This document shows positions 10,101 to 23,659 of a stretch of 64,000 nt of DNA, in pieces. The stretch is from Linnemannia elongata. Lineage: Eukaryota > Mortierellomycota > Mortierellomycetes > Mortierellales > Mortierellaceae. Each line of letters begins with the position of its first letter. The first letter of the stretch is position 1. Made by a program: the position numbers and the translations under genes. The notes beneath the pieces were generated by a model. The model had not been told where the DNA came from, did not search any database, and saw only the letters and a program-made list of their open reading frames with translations. Location of the stretch: the NCBI GenBank assembly GCA_036320915.1, contig JAXBDG010000001.1:3494001-3558000 (forward strand), given 5' to 3'.

Positions 10101-12926
10101 TCTCGTTCATTCTCTTTTCGTCAATTGCCGTCGCGCTCCTCCTCCTTTTCCTCCACTCTTCTCCTCTTCCCCCTTTATCCTTCTCGTTGTCCCAATCCAA
10201 AATATCCTCAATCTCGTCCTCCTTCATTTTTTACTCTCTCGGTCCCTCCTGGTTCCTCTCCCTCCCTCTCTCCCTCCCTCTCTCTCTCGCGCTCATCGTA
10301 CCCGCTCTTTCCCTTCTTACTTCTCTCATTTCTAGCCTTAATTCCTCTCTTTCTCTTTCTTTCTCTTCTCTTCTCTTCTTTTCTCTCTTCTCTTTTGTTT
10401 TTGTGGATCGTGCCTTTTCGCTCTCTTCGTCCTTCAGCTTCGACCGCACTCTGTACATAGTCCCCAGCCATCTTCGCACTCTCACTCACTCCCTCATCAA
10501 CACTCACACGTTTGCGGCTCAACTCGACAGTTTGCTCCGCCCACGCACTCACGCACTGCTCAACTCTCTCTCGTACTCTGACAGCAACAACAATAACAAC
10601 TAAAAACAAAAAAACCTTCTTTTTCACTTTTCTTTCACCCTTTTCACGATCATTTTACGTCTCTTTATGCCCATCCCTCTTTTCTCTGACACCATCATCC
10701 ATTTCCACTCTTTGTTCTTTTTCTTCCATTTTTTTTTATTCACGGACACTTCAACCATAACGATAACACCACCATTACCAATACTTAATTCTTACTATCC
10801 TTACTCTACTTACTCCACTTACGCCCTGCTCGTCCACTTTCCTGTTTTTTTATTTCTTCCCCTGTCAATCTCCACATCTGCCCTCCTTGCTTCCTTCTCC
10901 CATCTCACTTCTGACGCACATACTTGCCCACGAGTACACCATCGCATAACGGCCAGGGGTACACCACCATCCTTGTTCGCGCATAAAGTATATAGCACGT
11001 CTCGTACTTTAGCCCTATCCACTATTTTTCGTGCAGTGTGCGTGCATGCTTTTGCATTGTTAGTTAGTGTTCCACTCTTCCATTCTTCTTTTCATACCGC
11101 AACATCCCGCCACAAAAACACAAAAAGAAGCTTGACCATAAATACTTCCAGCTACGCCCACCTCACCCCGGCGTCTTTTCTTTATTTTATTTTTTTACGA
11201 CCATCCCCCTTCCTTTTTTTCAACTCCTTCATCTCTGTGCCTTCTCTTTATTATCGTCTCCTTGACCCGGCAATCGTTGTGACAAGATCCCTTTCTCGCC
11301 TGCCGCCATCTTTGAAAAAGGTAAGATTCACTTTGCCTGCCTTGCCGTCTTCCTTACCTCCTCCCTCTCCTTCACCTTTCGTTTCTTTTCCTATCTTCCC
11401 CCGTTTCTTCCTACTATCCTTCCTTTTCACTTCACCGTATCCAAATTTAAAGACCTTGCACGGTTTTCTTTACAGAACATAGCAAACCCAAATCTTTGAC
11501 CTACATAAGCGCCTGCTCTTCCCTCGCCCCCTTCCTCCTCATCATCCTCTTTTCGTCCCCCTACAATCGTCCTCCAAATCCACCCCTCGACACAACACAC
11601 AAAGCGTCTCTCCTTGCCCCCTCTCCCCCTTCTCTCTTTCTCTCTTTCTCACCCTCTTTCTTGCCTCCTTTTTATCCCGCTTGCATTATTACCCACAGGC
11701 TGGGCTGTTGAACAACGAGCCGATGGAAAAAGGCAAACGGGTGGTGTGTTTGCTTATCCTGCACTCAATTCATTGGGTCAATGTTTGATTACTTGTTTGT
11801 TTGGGGGAAGAGAGCAACGGAGACATAGAAGAATGAGTGAAGGCTTACAGAGGGTGAGGAGGGAAGGGGACGATCGCATTAATGCGAGGGGTGAGGGTGA
11901 GAAACGAGGGATACAAGTGCAAAAAAAAAAAAAACGAGTGGGCTGGTTAGGTCGTCCTTGACTTGGATCGAGGAGTTCTTGGTGCCGCACTGAACGTCCT
12001 TAAATCATTTTTTTCACTTGGTTATTTTTGGAAGGACAGAGGAGTGGGAAGTAGACTCAAAGGGCAAGGAAACCACCTACCAATCATGCTACCCAAGCAT
12101 TGACAATGGCGTCTTCCTTCTTTTCTTACCCTTCTCGTGTCGTCGCACCTTTAAGTTATTTCTTTTACTTCTCTCTCCCTTTTCTTCCTTTCTTCGTTTC
12201 GCCTCTCTCTTTCTGTCCTTTTTGTTCATTTCCACTATACACTACAGTTGAGACGGCAAAGTCAACAGCAACAAAAAGACCATTGATAAAGCTTCTCCCG
12301 AGCTCGGGAAGAATTTGCTCTGGAGAAGGAAAGGGAAAAGAAAAACAAAAAATAGAGAGGCCCTCGCTCCATCGTTCTTTTCCAAACTGTATCCTAAAGT
12401 TAATTCATGCCAGGAACAACAAAGGGAAAAAGAAAATGCACAATCAACGCACCTAATCCAATTAGACCAAGCCCTCCTGTGTTTCTGTCTTGAATGTTAC
12501 TTGCTGGGAAAAGTAAGGTTGGGAAAAAAGAGAGGTCAAAGCAGAGTAGAACGGTCCTCGACATCTTCCATTCTAAAATACTTCCCCTTGCTTGGGAGCA
12601 AGCCACTCTGCTGTTCCGTTTTTCCGTCAATTGCCTCTTCCGCTTTATTCTTCCGCATCCCTTCTCGCCCCTCAGGGTGCTAAAAATGAACTTTGAAGGG
12701 GATAGTGGTTGAGGGTGGTAAAAGGCGTGAATGAGGGATATCGATTGATGCTTGACATTGATCCTATCCCAAGAATGAATAAAAACGTGCAAAGCAGTAT
12801 CCTAATCCATCTTTCTCTCTCTCTTTCTCTCCTTTGCGCCTTTCGCAATTCCTATATTTCCTTCCTCTCTCTTCCCTACCGTTTCCCCCCAATCCTCTTT
12901 TTTCTCTACCGTACCAACCCTTCACT
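7151..12926. other. 5.8-kb gene-poor interval, strongly pyrimidine-rich in its right half
   Basis: I see no supported gene. From 7151 to about 9850 the sequence is unremarkable, with short C/T and C runs (8247-8258). From about 10050 to 11700 and again at 12100-12250 and 12800-12926 the plus strand is extremely C/T-rich. Long ORFs here (such as 9899-10603 and 10667-11482) are low-complexity Ser/Leu/Phe-rich products of this bias. The interval probably holds the promoter(s) and a long, possibly intron-containing 5' leader of the gene starting at 12927. Confidence 0.55.
10050..11700 (+). promoter_or_regulatory. pyrimidine-rich promoter/leader region
   Basis: A TATATAG sequence at about 10051 is followed by roughly 1.6 kb in which the plus strand is mostly C and T. 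A consensus donor (AAAAAG|GTAAGATT, near 11320) and an acceptor (TTTACAG, near 11475) suggest a 5' UTR intron. The same C/T bias on the sense strand precedes other genes in this window, so I read it as a distal promoter and leader of the 12927 gene. This is inference; no transcript evidence is visible. Confidence 0.35.
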
Positions 12927-15900
12927 ATGAAACGTATCATTCGATCCTTCAGCCGACCCAACTCTGTTGTAGAGCCTCCTCAGTCCATAGACAGTCGCGC
13001 TAGGCGTAGTCTCGGCAATTTTCTTTCGAAGACCAGGTCTGCCCCAGCACCCGAGGACTTTGTGCTCCAGTTCCCACAAAGGACTATTGAACAACTCAAA
13101 CAACAATCGACTCCCCTTCCTCCTCCTTCAATTATACCCGTCCATTCTAAACAATCAGTACCACAACAACAGCAGACCAATCAGAAACGACAAAGGCACA
13201 TACACCATCATCAACCACTACAACAACAAGATACCATGGAGTTTATTGAGAGCAACAACGTGTCCAACATTTCAATGCCACCGAGGGCTCGGCTGTTGGA
13301 GCTAAAGACGAATGCGGAATTTGCCGCGGAGGACTTCAACCATACGATCAAGACATGGGTCAACATGGCCAGTCTCCTTGTGAAACAGGTACACCTTTTT
13401 GTTTGTTTCACTGATGAGGCGTCTTCTTATTTGTCTCTGATCAGTGATGGATTCATTGTTGATCTGCTCCTTCGGGCTGATGGATCTGGTCTGGCCTCGT
13501 CTATTCTGCTCCAGCCCTCACTGCTTGCTTCTTTTCTCTCACTCTCCGACTATGCACACATGTATCGCACATGTACCACTAATACCACTCACTCGCACCA
13601 CACAGACACACAGCCCATGAGCATGAAAGAAAAAGCCTGTGATACTTACCTCCTATATAATTATATACCATCGCACATGTACTCTTATAGGGCAATGTAG
13701 CGGAATCGAAAGGGGATGATGAAAACGCATACATCTCTTACGTACGAGCATGTCTGTAAGTATATCTGATGGAAGAGAGCAACGAAACAAAACAAAGGCA
13801 ACAAAAAGAAAGACTACGAGTGCACAGAACAGTCCATGCAGTCAACGTACCTCTGTTTAATTGCATGCATCCCCCTACATACCAGCTTGGGCGGAGGTGC
13901 AAAAGGAGTGACCGTACTACATATCTTCTAACATATTTACATGTTTATTTATCGACGATGCTAGGATTATTACAAAGATCATCCCAGTTCAACCGCACTA
14001 CCGCTCAATGATGAACGACATTGTCTGCATCGACCTCCGCCAAAAGATCCTGCTGATCATCACAAGAATGGGACGCCTGGAGAGGCGGCTCTTGAAGCGG
14101 TTCGAAGACGAGAATAGGCAGGTCGCCACTGCCGCCCGGATAACACAAGTCTCCGCTGTCGCGCAGCTGAACTCGCTCACGTCCAGCAAGACCACCGTCG
14201 TCACGACCACCATGAACAACCGACCTACCAGTACTGTTTTTAAGGTCGAGCGGAATATGAACAAGTTGAGTGTGGAGTACTACAGTCCCGGGGAGCCTGT
14301 CGTGGATCAGGAAGAGGACTACATCGACGATGAGAGTGACGATGAGAGTGTCGACGGCCGAGAGAACATCAACATCGGCGTGTACAGCAACGACGATAGC
14401 AATGACGAGGTCGATATCGACAATGACGACGAGATCATCGCCACGGTAGAGATCCATGACAACTACTTGACAAACGACGGCGCTGATCTGATGCTGGAGC
14501 TCAGCCCAGAGAGCTACGTTAACCACCACCATCGTCGCATCATGACAGGACCTCGCAGTGAACCCTCATCGCAGCAACCACCACCATACCAACAGCTCCA
14601 CTACGATGATCAGGACCACACACCAGAGAAACCTATCAATCTGAACGGGACTCTGAAGAAGAAGAGCAGCAATGAGGATGATCGGAGTCTTCTCTCGCCG
14701 GAATGTCAGCCCAACTACACCGCCATGCCTTCAGCACTCTTTCCTCGTCAGCGAGAGGGGTTCCATGTCCGGAGATGTTCCTCGACCGATACCATCCGGT
14801 CGAGTGTCCACTTTCCAGCCAATTCCCTCTCAATTGCCACTGCCCTTCCTTTAGCCACCACTCCTCGAGCCAACCTCGCTACGCCGCCAATCCCGGTTCG
14901 ATCGGATAAGCGCAGTTCGATGATGGCCTCAATGACATTTGACCGAAACAACATTAACAACATCGGCAACAGCAATGTCAACTACGCTCGGGACCGCAGT
15001 AACCAAGGCGCCGCCGCCGTGCCGGATTACCGAGGCACGGCCGCCGCAGGATCGGGACCCACAACAACAACGACGGCAGTCCGAGGTGGATATGATCGGG
15101 ATGTTCTTCATAGCCGATTCTCGAACCGACGGACCATGAGCTTTGAGGGCAACGGCAACTTTTACCCATCGTTGGGAGGAGTTTCGTCTTCTGCTTTTGA
15201 TGTCCAGCAGCAGCCGGCTCACACGGGAGGAGCCTCGGCGCTCTGGAGACATAACAGTACCTCCGTGGGTCGCGTGACTCCTGGGAACAGCCACAGCCGT
15301 CACGGTAGCAGTCTGGGTCACCGCAAGCGAGCATCCTTCGACCTGCACCAACATCAACAACAGAAGCAGCACCAACTCCAGTATCATGGCAATGGCATCA
15401 CAGCGGCATCTTTGAATGCAGATCTTCCCCCTACACCAAGATCGTCCCTCGAAAAACTGAGCGAGCACTTTTCTGCAGGATCATCCACAACTAGCATGGG
15501 AGGTTCATCCAAGAATGGGTTCTCGCCTTCTCCTTCGACCTCGCCTTCGACCGCATCCTCGACCCCCTTCGCGTCGCCCATGATGAAGACTGGTGCCCAG
15601 ATGCCCCAGAGCTTTGGCGTCATCCAACAGCAGCAGCGTGGACAAGGGCCAGCGCATGGACACGGACACGTACATACCCCTTCATTGACCTCATCCATCA
15701 CCTCAGGCTTAACCTTGGTCACGACCGACTCGATCAACAGCTCAGTCACCTACACTCCCACCACCGCCATGTCCGTCGGATCACCCCAACTCTCCAATTC
15801 GACTTCCATCTCCTCTTCTTCCTCTCCCACCACGACCAGCTTCTCCTCTTGGACTACCTCCGGCAAGAAAGCTGGTCTCCTCCGCAAGATCCGGTCCAAA

Positions 15901-16083
15901 CCAAAGATGCAAGATATGTTCGATATGGTCCAAGTCCCCATATCTCCCTCCCCTGCCCCAGCCCCTGCCCAGCTCCCGTTGCCTTTGCACAGGCAGCAGC
16001 AGCAACAATACCAGCAGCAACAGCAGTTGCATCAGCAGCAACAGCAGCATCAGGTTTACCCCACTCTTGCCATGCGGACTTGA
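12927..16083 (+). CDS. USP8/AMSH-type dimerisation domain protein with long disordered tail
   Basis: Three exons (12927-13388, 13691-13755, 13965-16083) give 881 aa with phase-consistent GT-AG introns. Residues about 125-225 (AAEDFNHTIKTWVNMASLLVK, GNVAESKGDDENAYISYVRAC, ITKIIPVQPHYRSM) match the helical USP8 dimerisation (MIT-like) region found at the N-terminus of the endosomal deubiquitinases USP8/UBPY and AMSH and in fungal adaptor-like proteins. No JAMM or USP catalytic domain follows. The rest is low complexity: an acidic block (DDESDDESVDG), Thr/Ser-rich sequence, many SPSTSPSTASS-type phosphorylatable repeats, and a poly-Gln/His C-terminus. A short basic segment (KAGLLRKIRSKPKMQDMF) near residue 820 may be a membrane or partner-binding motif. 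A role in endosomal or ESCRT-linked trafficking is inferred. The ATG at 12927 follows a C/T tract. Confidence 0.7.
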
Positions 16084-17388
16084 AAAACCTAGTAGGATGC
16101 TATTGTTTTTTTTATCCTCCCTGTTTTTTTTCGACTTTTCGATATCTTTCTTCATTTCTTTTCTCTTATCGATACCTTACTCTTCGGCGTAACATAACCT
16201 CCAACCCATCACAACAACAACAAAAAAAACGCGTGTGTCGCGAAGCGATCGACGAGACCTAAGCATTCTGTACAGTACCCCCCCGAACTCAACAATAAAT
16301 CTTTTATTATTGCCTCCAAACAAGCCATGTACGGAAATAATAAAAGGCGCAATATAGACTGTTGTTGTTCGCGGATGAAACATCCGAACAAAATCATGGG
16401 TCAATTGAGCGAGGAGATCGATGGAGTCTCAATAATTACGTCCTTTTTTTGCTTCGCTCAGCTAGAGACAACAAGAGATGGGGGTGGTGGAGTAGGAGAG
16501 AGAAAAGGAAGGAGATGGGTGCGAAGAAGGGCTCTCAGCTACGAGACACGAAGAAGAAGAAGAAACCCCAACAAGAAACACAAGATGATAACAGAGAGAA
16601 GAAAGAAAAAACACAAGAACGCGAGATGTGGAGAATTAGAGTCGTGACACAAAAAAAAATACACAACAGTCTTATGAGGTGACCATGTCAATGAGAGAAA
16701 AGGCAGAGCGCAAAATGAACTACGCGAAAGGTGCTGTTGTGTTTGCTGTTTAACGAACTCTACTGAGGAGAATCTATCAAGGTTTCCTTAGTTTTCGATA
16801 AACGGAGGAAGGAAAGAGAAGGAGTAAGGTAAGGAATGGTACCAATCACCAATGCAGATACAAAGCCTAATCACCAGATATGCATTCAAAATGAAGCATC
16901 GTATAACAACCTTGCAGCTGCATCCCACAATGTTGAGTTGTGGCAACTTCCCAAAGAGAAACGAATACAAAAAAGAAGATTGCTCTTGTAGGCGTGCCGT
17001 CTCATGAACTCATGGTCAAGAAATGAGAGAGGAAATGTGCGTGTGTATGTGGGGGAGAGAGAGATAGGGAGAGCCAGAAAATAACTACGCCTGCTATTGC
17101 CACCCCTTTTCTCTCCAACGGACACGTCGTTTGTTGAGTTATCGTTCGTTAATTGGTTCCTTGGCGCATTTTTTTTTTCATTTCGCTCGGTTGAGCATTC
17201 CGCCATCCTTCTATTACAACACAACCGCGCAGAAAAAGAAATGAATGAGTGGTGAGCGCGATAAAGAGTGAAGAGCCAAGTGTTGAACGTTCAAGATAGA
17301 GCCCCTCAAAAGTACCCCCAGAAAACACATGAAAAGAGGGACTGAACTTCTAACGGGTCGAGGCGCGTGGAGTCGAAGAGCATTGCGC

Positions 17389-17415
17389 TTTTTTTTTTTT
17401 TTTTTTTTTTTTTTT
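17389..17415. repeat. T27 homopolymer
   Basis: Twenty-seven consecutive T, followed by a short GT repeat. Confidence 0.9.
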
Positions 17416-17832
17416 GTGTGTGTCTGAGTTTTCTTTGCACACATGAATGTAAGAGTGGGAAAGCAATACAAACGAATTAAGTAAACAAAAACGCCGTCCG
17501 CATCATCTGGTACCAGTAGCGGCGGAATAGATTCTTCTGGAAATTAAAATGGGCTACTATCAATGAGCGTTAGGAGAGAGAGTAACTACAAAGCAGGAAA
17601 GCAATTGAGGGGGGACGCAGAAAAGAGAAAGAAAGAAAGCCATATTGGAAACGATCTTCCTCGTCCTCTTTGCAGTACACAAACACAAACATAAAAACAT
17701 AAACAAAAGTCAAATGAACAAAATCAAAAGGAAAGGGAGATTAAGTTCTTCACCATTGTTATGTGCCATGGGAGAACCAGTTGTTTATGAACAACCCACA
17801 CGTCAACGAAGCAATCAACTCAAAGATGCTCG

Positions 17833-17833
<1 letters not shown>

Positions 17834-17876
<43 letters not shown>
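17834..17876. repeat. T43 homopolymer
   Basis: Forty-three consecutive T, followed by ACCTGAAGGCGCCTC, which resembles the sequence after the run at 18629. Confidence 0.9.
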
Positions 17877-17879
<3 letters not shown>

Positions 17880-18625
17880 TGAAGGCGCCTCATTGCCACT
17901 GCATGTAAGCAAGAGAGAAAGAATAACGAAGTCCTTTATCCGGGCACGGTGATCAATAATGGTGCTGATTCGGTGCCATTTTTGTTCTCGTTTTTTTTGT
18001 TTCTGATCAATCTATGTCAGTCAATCACTGAATCACGGGTAAGAGTAATAAGGTCTCGGTCCTGACCGACAAATTGATCCGCTTGGTTGCTTTTGTACGC
18101 CATTCCTGCCAAGCCCCTTCACTTGCTCCCCAACACTTTGTATTTCGACGTGGCGATGTGATGCAACGCTCTTTTCTGTTGGTGGTTACTCTTCTCTCTC
18201 GCTACTGGAAAGGTTCATTTGGGTGTACAAGAAGAGTGCTCTTCTCAGTCGTGTTTGCATTATCTTCGTCCCTTTCTACCTCCTTCTGACGGGTGGAGGA
18301 TGGCTCATCGATTTTCTGTTCTTTCTCTCGTACTCTCTCCATCTTGTTAACTTCTTTCTTTGAGCACTCTCCCCACTGAACGGATTGTCAGATGTCTGGG
18401 GTGCCTGGATTAGCGTTGTTAGCTCATCTCAAACATCAAAGTACGATATAAAGAATACTTCTCGACCGTTGTAAGTTGGAGAACCACGTTTTTTTCATGG
18501 GCCTCGCTCTTTCAATTGCGATTCGTTCTAAGGTCGAAAAAGAAGCTAGATTTTATATTTCCGACAAACTCTCCCACCCAAGCTAACCCCGTTCTGTCAC
18601 CCATCATTCTGACACTCCTTTCATC

Positions 18626-18628
<3 letters not shown>

Positions 18629-18663
<35 letters not shown>
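18629..18663. repeat. T35 homopolymer
   Basis: Thirty-five consecutive T, followed by GCCTAAAAGGCACCTC, similar to the sequence after the T43 run. Confidence 0.9.
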
Positions 18664-18665
<2 letters not shown>

Positions 18666-21600
18666 CTAAAAGGCACCTCCCTTGTTTTTTTCCAACCCGC
18701 CATCTTGTGGATTCAAAGAAATGAAAAGCGTGGAAAGAAAATCTTCCGAAGGGCACGAAAAAAAGGGGGGCGAGAGTATGGGGGTGAGGAAGAGAGAGGG
18801 GGACCGCGGGAAAGTTGGCCAAAAGAGTCAACCACAAAAAAAAAAAAAATAAAATAAAATCGAAAGATGAACCTAGTCCACTTTTACTTTGGAGCTGATA
18901 CTACCAGACGCAAGCAAGGCATGCACAGCCAGGTTCTTATTACTCTTTTTATTCTTCAATTCAAATGTTATTCTTTCTTATTCTTTTTCGGCCTTTGAGT
19001 TATTTTGTTAGTTCCATCTTTCCAGGCAAATGAACGTTAAAATAAGAAAAATGTATCGATGCGTGGTTTGAGAGGGTCTGGGTGGTGATGGAGTGCCCTT
19101 CTTTTTCTCCATCAACCCTCCCTTTTTTTTGTTATCCAAAAAAAAATACGTCGTCATCATGCTTTCCTTGGAACAGTAATGTGCAGACATCCCAGAAGTA
19201 TTATGTAGACTATGGAAAACAAAGATAGGAGATAGGGAGAAAAGTGGATGGAGAGAATGAGAGGGCGAGGAGAGAAGAGAAGACAATGAAAGGGTGAAGT
19301 AAGGGAGAAGAGATCTTGCTGTCCCCTTCGCCCTCAAATGGACCACATACAACATTAAGGAGCGATAGAGAAAAACGTGAATTCAATTTCAAGTGAGCTT
19401 AGCTTTTGTAATCCGGTTCATTGGTTCTCATCTCACAATCAAAAAGTGGACCGATAGTCGACTTAACCACAGCTCCCTCGCTCTCCCATTTCTTACTGCG
19501 TAGTATGCGGCGAGATAGGAGGAGGAAGAAGAGCGGAAAGATGAGTGTAACGGGGCATTAAATGACAACTTGATCAACAGCCCTCATTGATTTTGTTTTT
19601 CTTTAACGGGGTTTGTTCATTTAGTTTGCAAGTCTTCCTAAAATACATCCCCATGTCCATGCTCTTCCCCGCCCTTGCTCCAGCCTTCTGTCTTTTCTTG
19701 CTCGTGTTTTTTTTACGATCTCATCAGTTGGTGAGGTGAGGTGAGAATTGACAGCAGAAACAAAGCCCAACGTTTGAAGTTGTTTGTTTTGATTTTGGTG
19801 TGGTCGCACAAAACAGCGCAGGTCATGTGGCAGTTCAAGGCTAATAGCACCTTCATTCCTCTCCGCTTCGAAAGAGAACGACGGAGAGAGCGAAGAAGAG
19901 AGGGAAGCACGAGGTGAGCCTTTGTCTTTTTTGTGTCGAATGAAAAAACGTGGCGTAACCCGACTGCCCGCGTGTACGACCTAGAAAAGAGGAATGGGGA
20001 AGATAAAAGAATGGGCGAGACACAAACTAAAAACAAGAGGCAAGGCTGTCTTCCTGTGTGTCTCACTCTGTTTGAAGGAGGAGAAAAACATTGTTCCCCT
20101 TGTGCGATGAACACATATGCACCTCCAAACAAGAAGACAAAAAAAATCTGCCATGCTAACTTGTAGAAGTCTTCCTGTCAGGCTGGGTTTAGATATCATC
20201 AAAGAATCGCAAAATGAAAAAAGGTAGAGATGAACAGAAAAATAACAACCAATTTGGTATATTCCTTCATCTAGACTTTGTAGCGGTTTGCTCCGCGTCT
20301 CTTCGCGTTTCTTTGTTCTATTTTGCGCCATCGATGTTATTGAAGGGGTGAAAGTGTTTACAAAAGTGGAAAAGGGTAGTAAGTCGAAGGGGAGAGGAGA
20401 GGCGTTCGGCTGGATGATGTGTAAGCATGCCCCCCTGTTTTGACCAATCGTTGACACCCATGGCCATGCAAGAACTAGCGGCATATCAGATGCAGCATAT
20501 TGCAAAGCGATCAATTGGATAGGTTGAGAGCTCTCTCCCTCTCTGTCTTCCTTTCTAACTGTCTCTTGTCTTTTTCCGTCTGTCATTTGTGAGAGCGTGT
20601 AACATTCTTTTTCTTTGCTGTTTTTTTGTTGTCTGATGATGTCGAAATAGCCGCTCTCTCATTTCCGAATGCTTGCAGAAATGAAATGAACTTTTCTTTT
20701 GTATTGTTTTTTTGGGTGCCAATGTATTTTCGTCGTTATGGTGTTGGTTGGCATTGCCATTGGAATGATTTTGCTCTTTTTTGCTTGCGGTTATTCTGTA
20801 GAGGTCTACTTTGTAAGCAATGAATACTCGAATATCAATGAAAATATGACTTGAAAGCTCCAACAAGTTTAATCTTTTCCAATGTTTACCTCCGTTTCTT
20901 TGTCCACACGCTCTTGTTGACATAGTGTCGACAGCAAAGCGCCAATGGCTCATGGTCATCTGGATAAAAGAAAAAAAAAGAGTAAATACGAGCATATTGC
21001 CACTTCTTCCTACTCTTACTGTTGTCCTTCCTTTGGCCCATTTTCTTCGCCCCTGTATGCACGTTGTGGAAATGTGTCGCATGATGGAATGATACTGCAA
21101 CCATGTAATCAAAACATAGCGATGAGGAAAAAAAGGAGGGAAGGGGAGTTTCGTTAGAGAAGGGGACATGGGTACACTGCTGACATTTAGCCTTGTTAGG
21201 TGGATTTGTTGGTTGGTGTGTCCCTTCTTTGCCCCCTTGTCCCTGCCTTATTTTTGGCTGATAAAGAATGGCTAGGTTGAAGTAAGAGGTGAGGTGCAGT
21301 AAGGAACGAAGTCTGGTGGGTCGACATGATGGTCGCAGCATAAAAAGTTATTGTCGAAGAAAATAAAAAAAGGAGAAATAATGCCGAGTCGCAGAAAACA
21401 GCCGAACGAAAGTGAAAAAAAACTGTTTGGTAACGAGAACAGACAGAAAAACAACAGAAAAGGGGGAATGAGGAGAGAGGCTTGACATTAACACTCACCA
21501 TTCGGCGAAACAGCAAAGCATCAACCAATAAGAGAAAAAGACAAGGCAGAATCGAAAAGAGTTTGAAATCAACACCGATAGCCCGCCATGTCCCTTTCAA

Positions 21601-23183
21601 AGAAGGTTCTGTTCGCAAAAAAGTAAGGCATAGATGCTACACCAACAGCTCCATTTCTGACTCTCGCTGCAGTTGTTGTTGCAGTTGTTGTTGCTATTGT
21701 TATTGTTGTTGTCGTTGTTGCTACTATTCATCCCCTTCTTACTCTTTATGTTCACACAATCATTCTCCCTGACCTCCTTTTTTCCTACTCCTAGGTAACA
21801 TAATCAAAATATACAGCCGCGGTCGCGTCATCCGAAACGCCAACGAAACGCGCATCGTCCACTCGGCAAAAAAGTAAGGGAAAATCCGTTTGTGGAACAA
21901 ATAGTCGAGAAGGATCGTGGAAAGGAAAAAGGAGAGAGAAAAAAAAGAATAAAATCAAACACAAACAAAAAAAAATACGGCTTAGCATCGGCATAGGAGC
22001 GTTGAGATGAGGGATCGTTTGCCTTACTAATACAGCCAGGGTAGCACTCCTTACCATTTGTTTTGGAGTTGGTAATGGGTGTTGTCAGTAACGTTATGCA
22101 AGGTTAGTGGAGCACACACCTGCTGAGGTCGTACGACGGATCTTTTCCTTTTGACCTTGCTAACAGATAGTATTAATTGTACACAGACGTTATTTAACAC
22201 TAATGGTCTCCGAAGAAGGAGCACAAAGGCACAGACGGGATATTCCTGTTTTCTATTCTATTCTATTCTCATTTTTTTTAAAAAAAATTTAGGCAAGGGT
22301 CAATGCCTTCCTGTGACAACAGCAGCGACAGGCAATCACCGAGCAGAGGCCATCCCTGCATAGTGTCATATCAAAGTCTGATGTACGTAATATGCCCTTT
22401 TGTCCTTCTCATCCGCGATGAGGAAAGGGCCACATTTTCTCGAAGAGATGGAGAACAAAAAAAAAGAAAAAAAGATGAAAAATCATACAAAGAGAGTAAA
22501 AGAGCAAAAAGGAGTGCAGGGTGACAAAGAATGGATTCGTCGCGTCTGAAAGACCGAAATCATCACACCGGATGCTCTTTCCTTCGTACCTGATTGTCAA
22601 ATCGAGACAAAGGGCAGATCAATGACGACGAAGATCTCGATGGAGGGATGTGGTACTGCTTACAGGGGACTCCATCACTATCTCACCTTCATCGAAAAGT
22701 ACACCCTCCCTTGGTAGTTTAACAATTTCAACAATTGAACGTGGGTGCAAGTGAGCAAAAAGTAATGAGTGAGTGAGAGTGAGAGGGTAAAAGACGAATT
22801 CTTTTTTTTCTTCTGTGTCTAGGTCCATGTATGCATTGGACGCTTTGGGTGATTCAGAGAACATGACGATGGTGCTGTTTGAAATGGGAGTTACACAACA
22901 TACAACACAACGGTCTTTACTTTTGCTCTTGTTACTCTTCCCTCACTTCTCTCGTTCTTCCTCGCTCTCGATTACTCTGTCTGTCTGTCAGCGACTTTGT
23001 CTCCCCAACCTTGTCCCTCCGTTTTGTGTGCTCACGCAGTTCTTCATCACATAAACATAACAACATAGCCTCTTTTTTTATGGATACCTGTCATTACATA
23101 CACAAGCACACACGCACTAATGAGCAAGAGAGAGAAAGAGACAGAGAATGAGAAGGAGAGGACAAAAGGGGGGAGGAAACAAG

Positions 23184-23221
<38 letters not shown>
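23184..23221. repeat. A38 homopolymer
   Basis: Thirty-eight consecutive A preceded by a G/A-rich tract. Confidence 0.9.
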
Positions 23222-23222
<1 letters not shown>

Positions 23223-23637
23223 AACAGCAAAGTGAGAGCATGGTGCTGTTGAGAGCTCACTCTCTCTTCGGTTTTTATTTTACTTTGGAATGAATTGAGG
23301 AGCACCAGGGGCAAATGAATGCAGATGTGTGATATTGAATGAGTGAAATGAATGATGGAATGAATGAAGGACAATATCAAAAACGAGAGCTGTGGGTTGC
23401 TTCCTTGGTCCTCCCTTCCTACCCTCCTTCGCCTTGTCACTCTTTGTCACTTTTTCATTCAGTCATCCTCCCCATTCATTTATTCGCGCGCTCTTCATTC
23501 ACTCGTTCGCTTTACCTCTGTGCTGTTGCTCCTGTTGGTGCCTAGCTCAGTCAATTGCTTAATATTTGTGGTTTGGTTTATGCTCATCCGTACGTTTCTT
23601 GAAAGAACGCATTTTTTTTTGCAAACAGGTTTAACGC

Positions 23638-23659
23638 AAAAAAAAAAAAAAAAAAAAAA
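23638..23659. repeat. A22 homopolymer
   Basis: Twenty-two consecutive A in the gene-free interval upstream of the thioredoxin-fold gene. Confidence 0.85.

Noticed and set aside
9899..11482. Two long plus-strand ORFs (234 and 271 codons)
   Set aside because: They lie in almost pure C/T sequence and encode Ser/Leu/Phe/Pro low-complexity products; stop codons are rare simply because purines are rare.
20555..21169. 204-codon minus-strand ORF in the gene-free interval
   Set aside because: No family motif, irregular composition and no splice or promoter context; compatible with chance in 8 kb.
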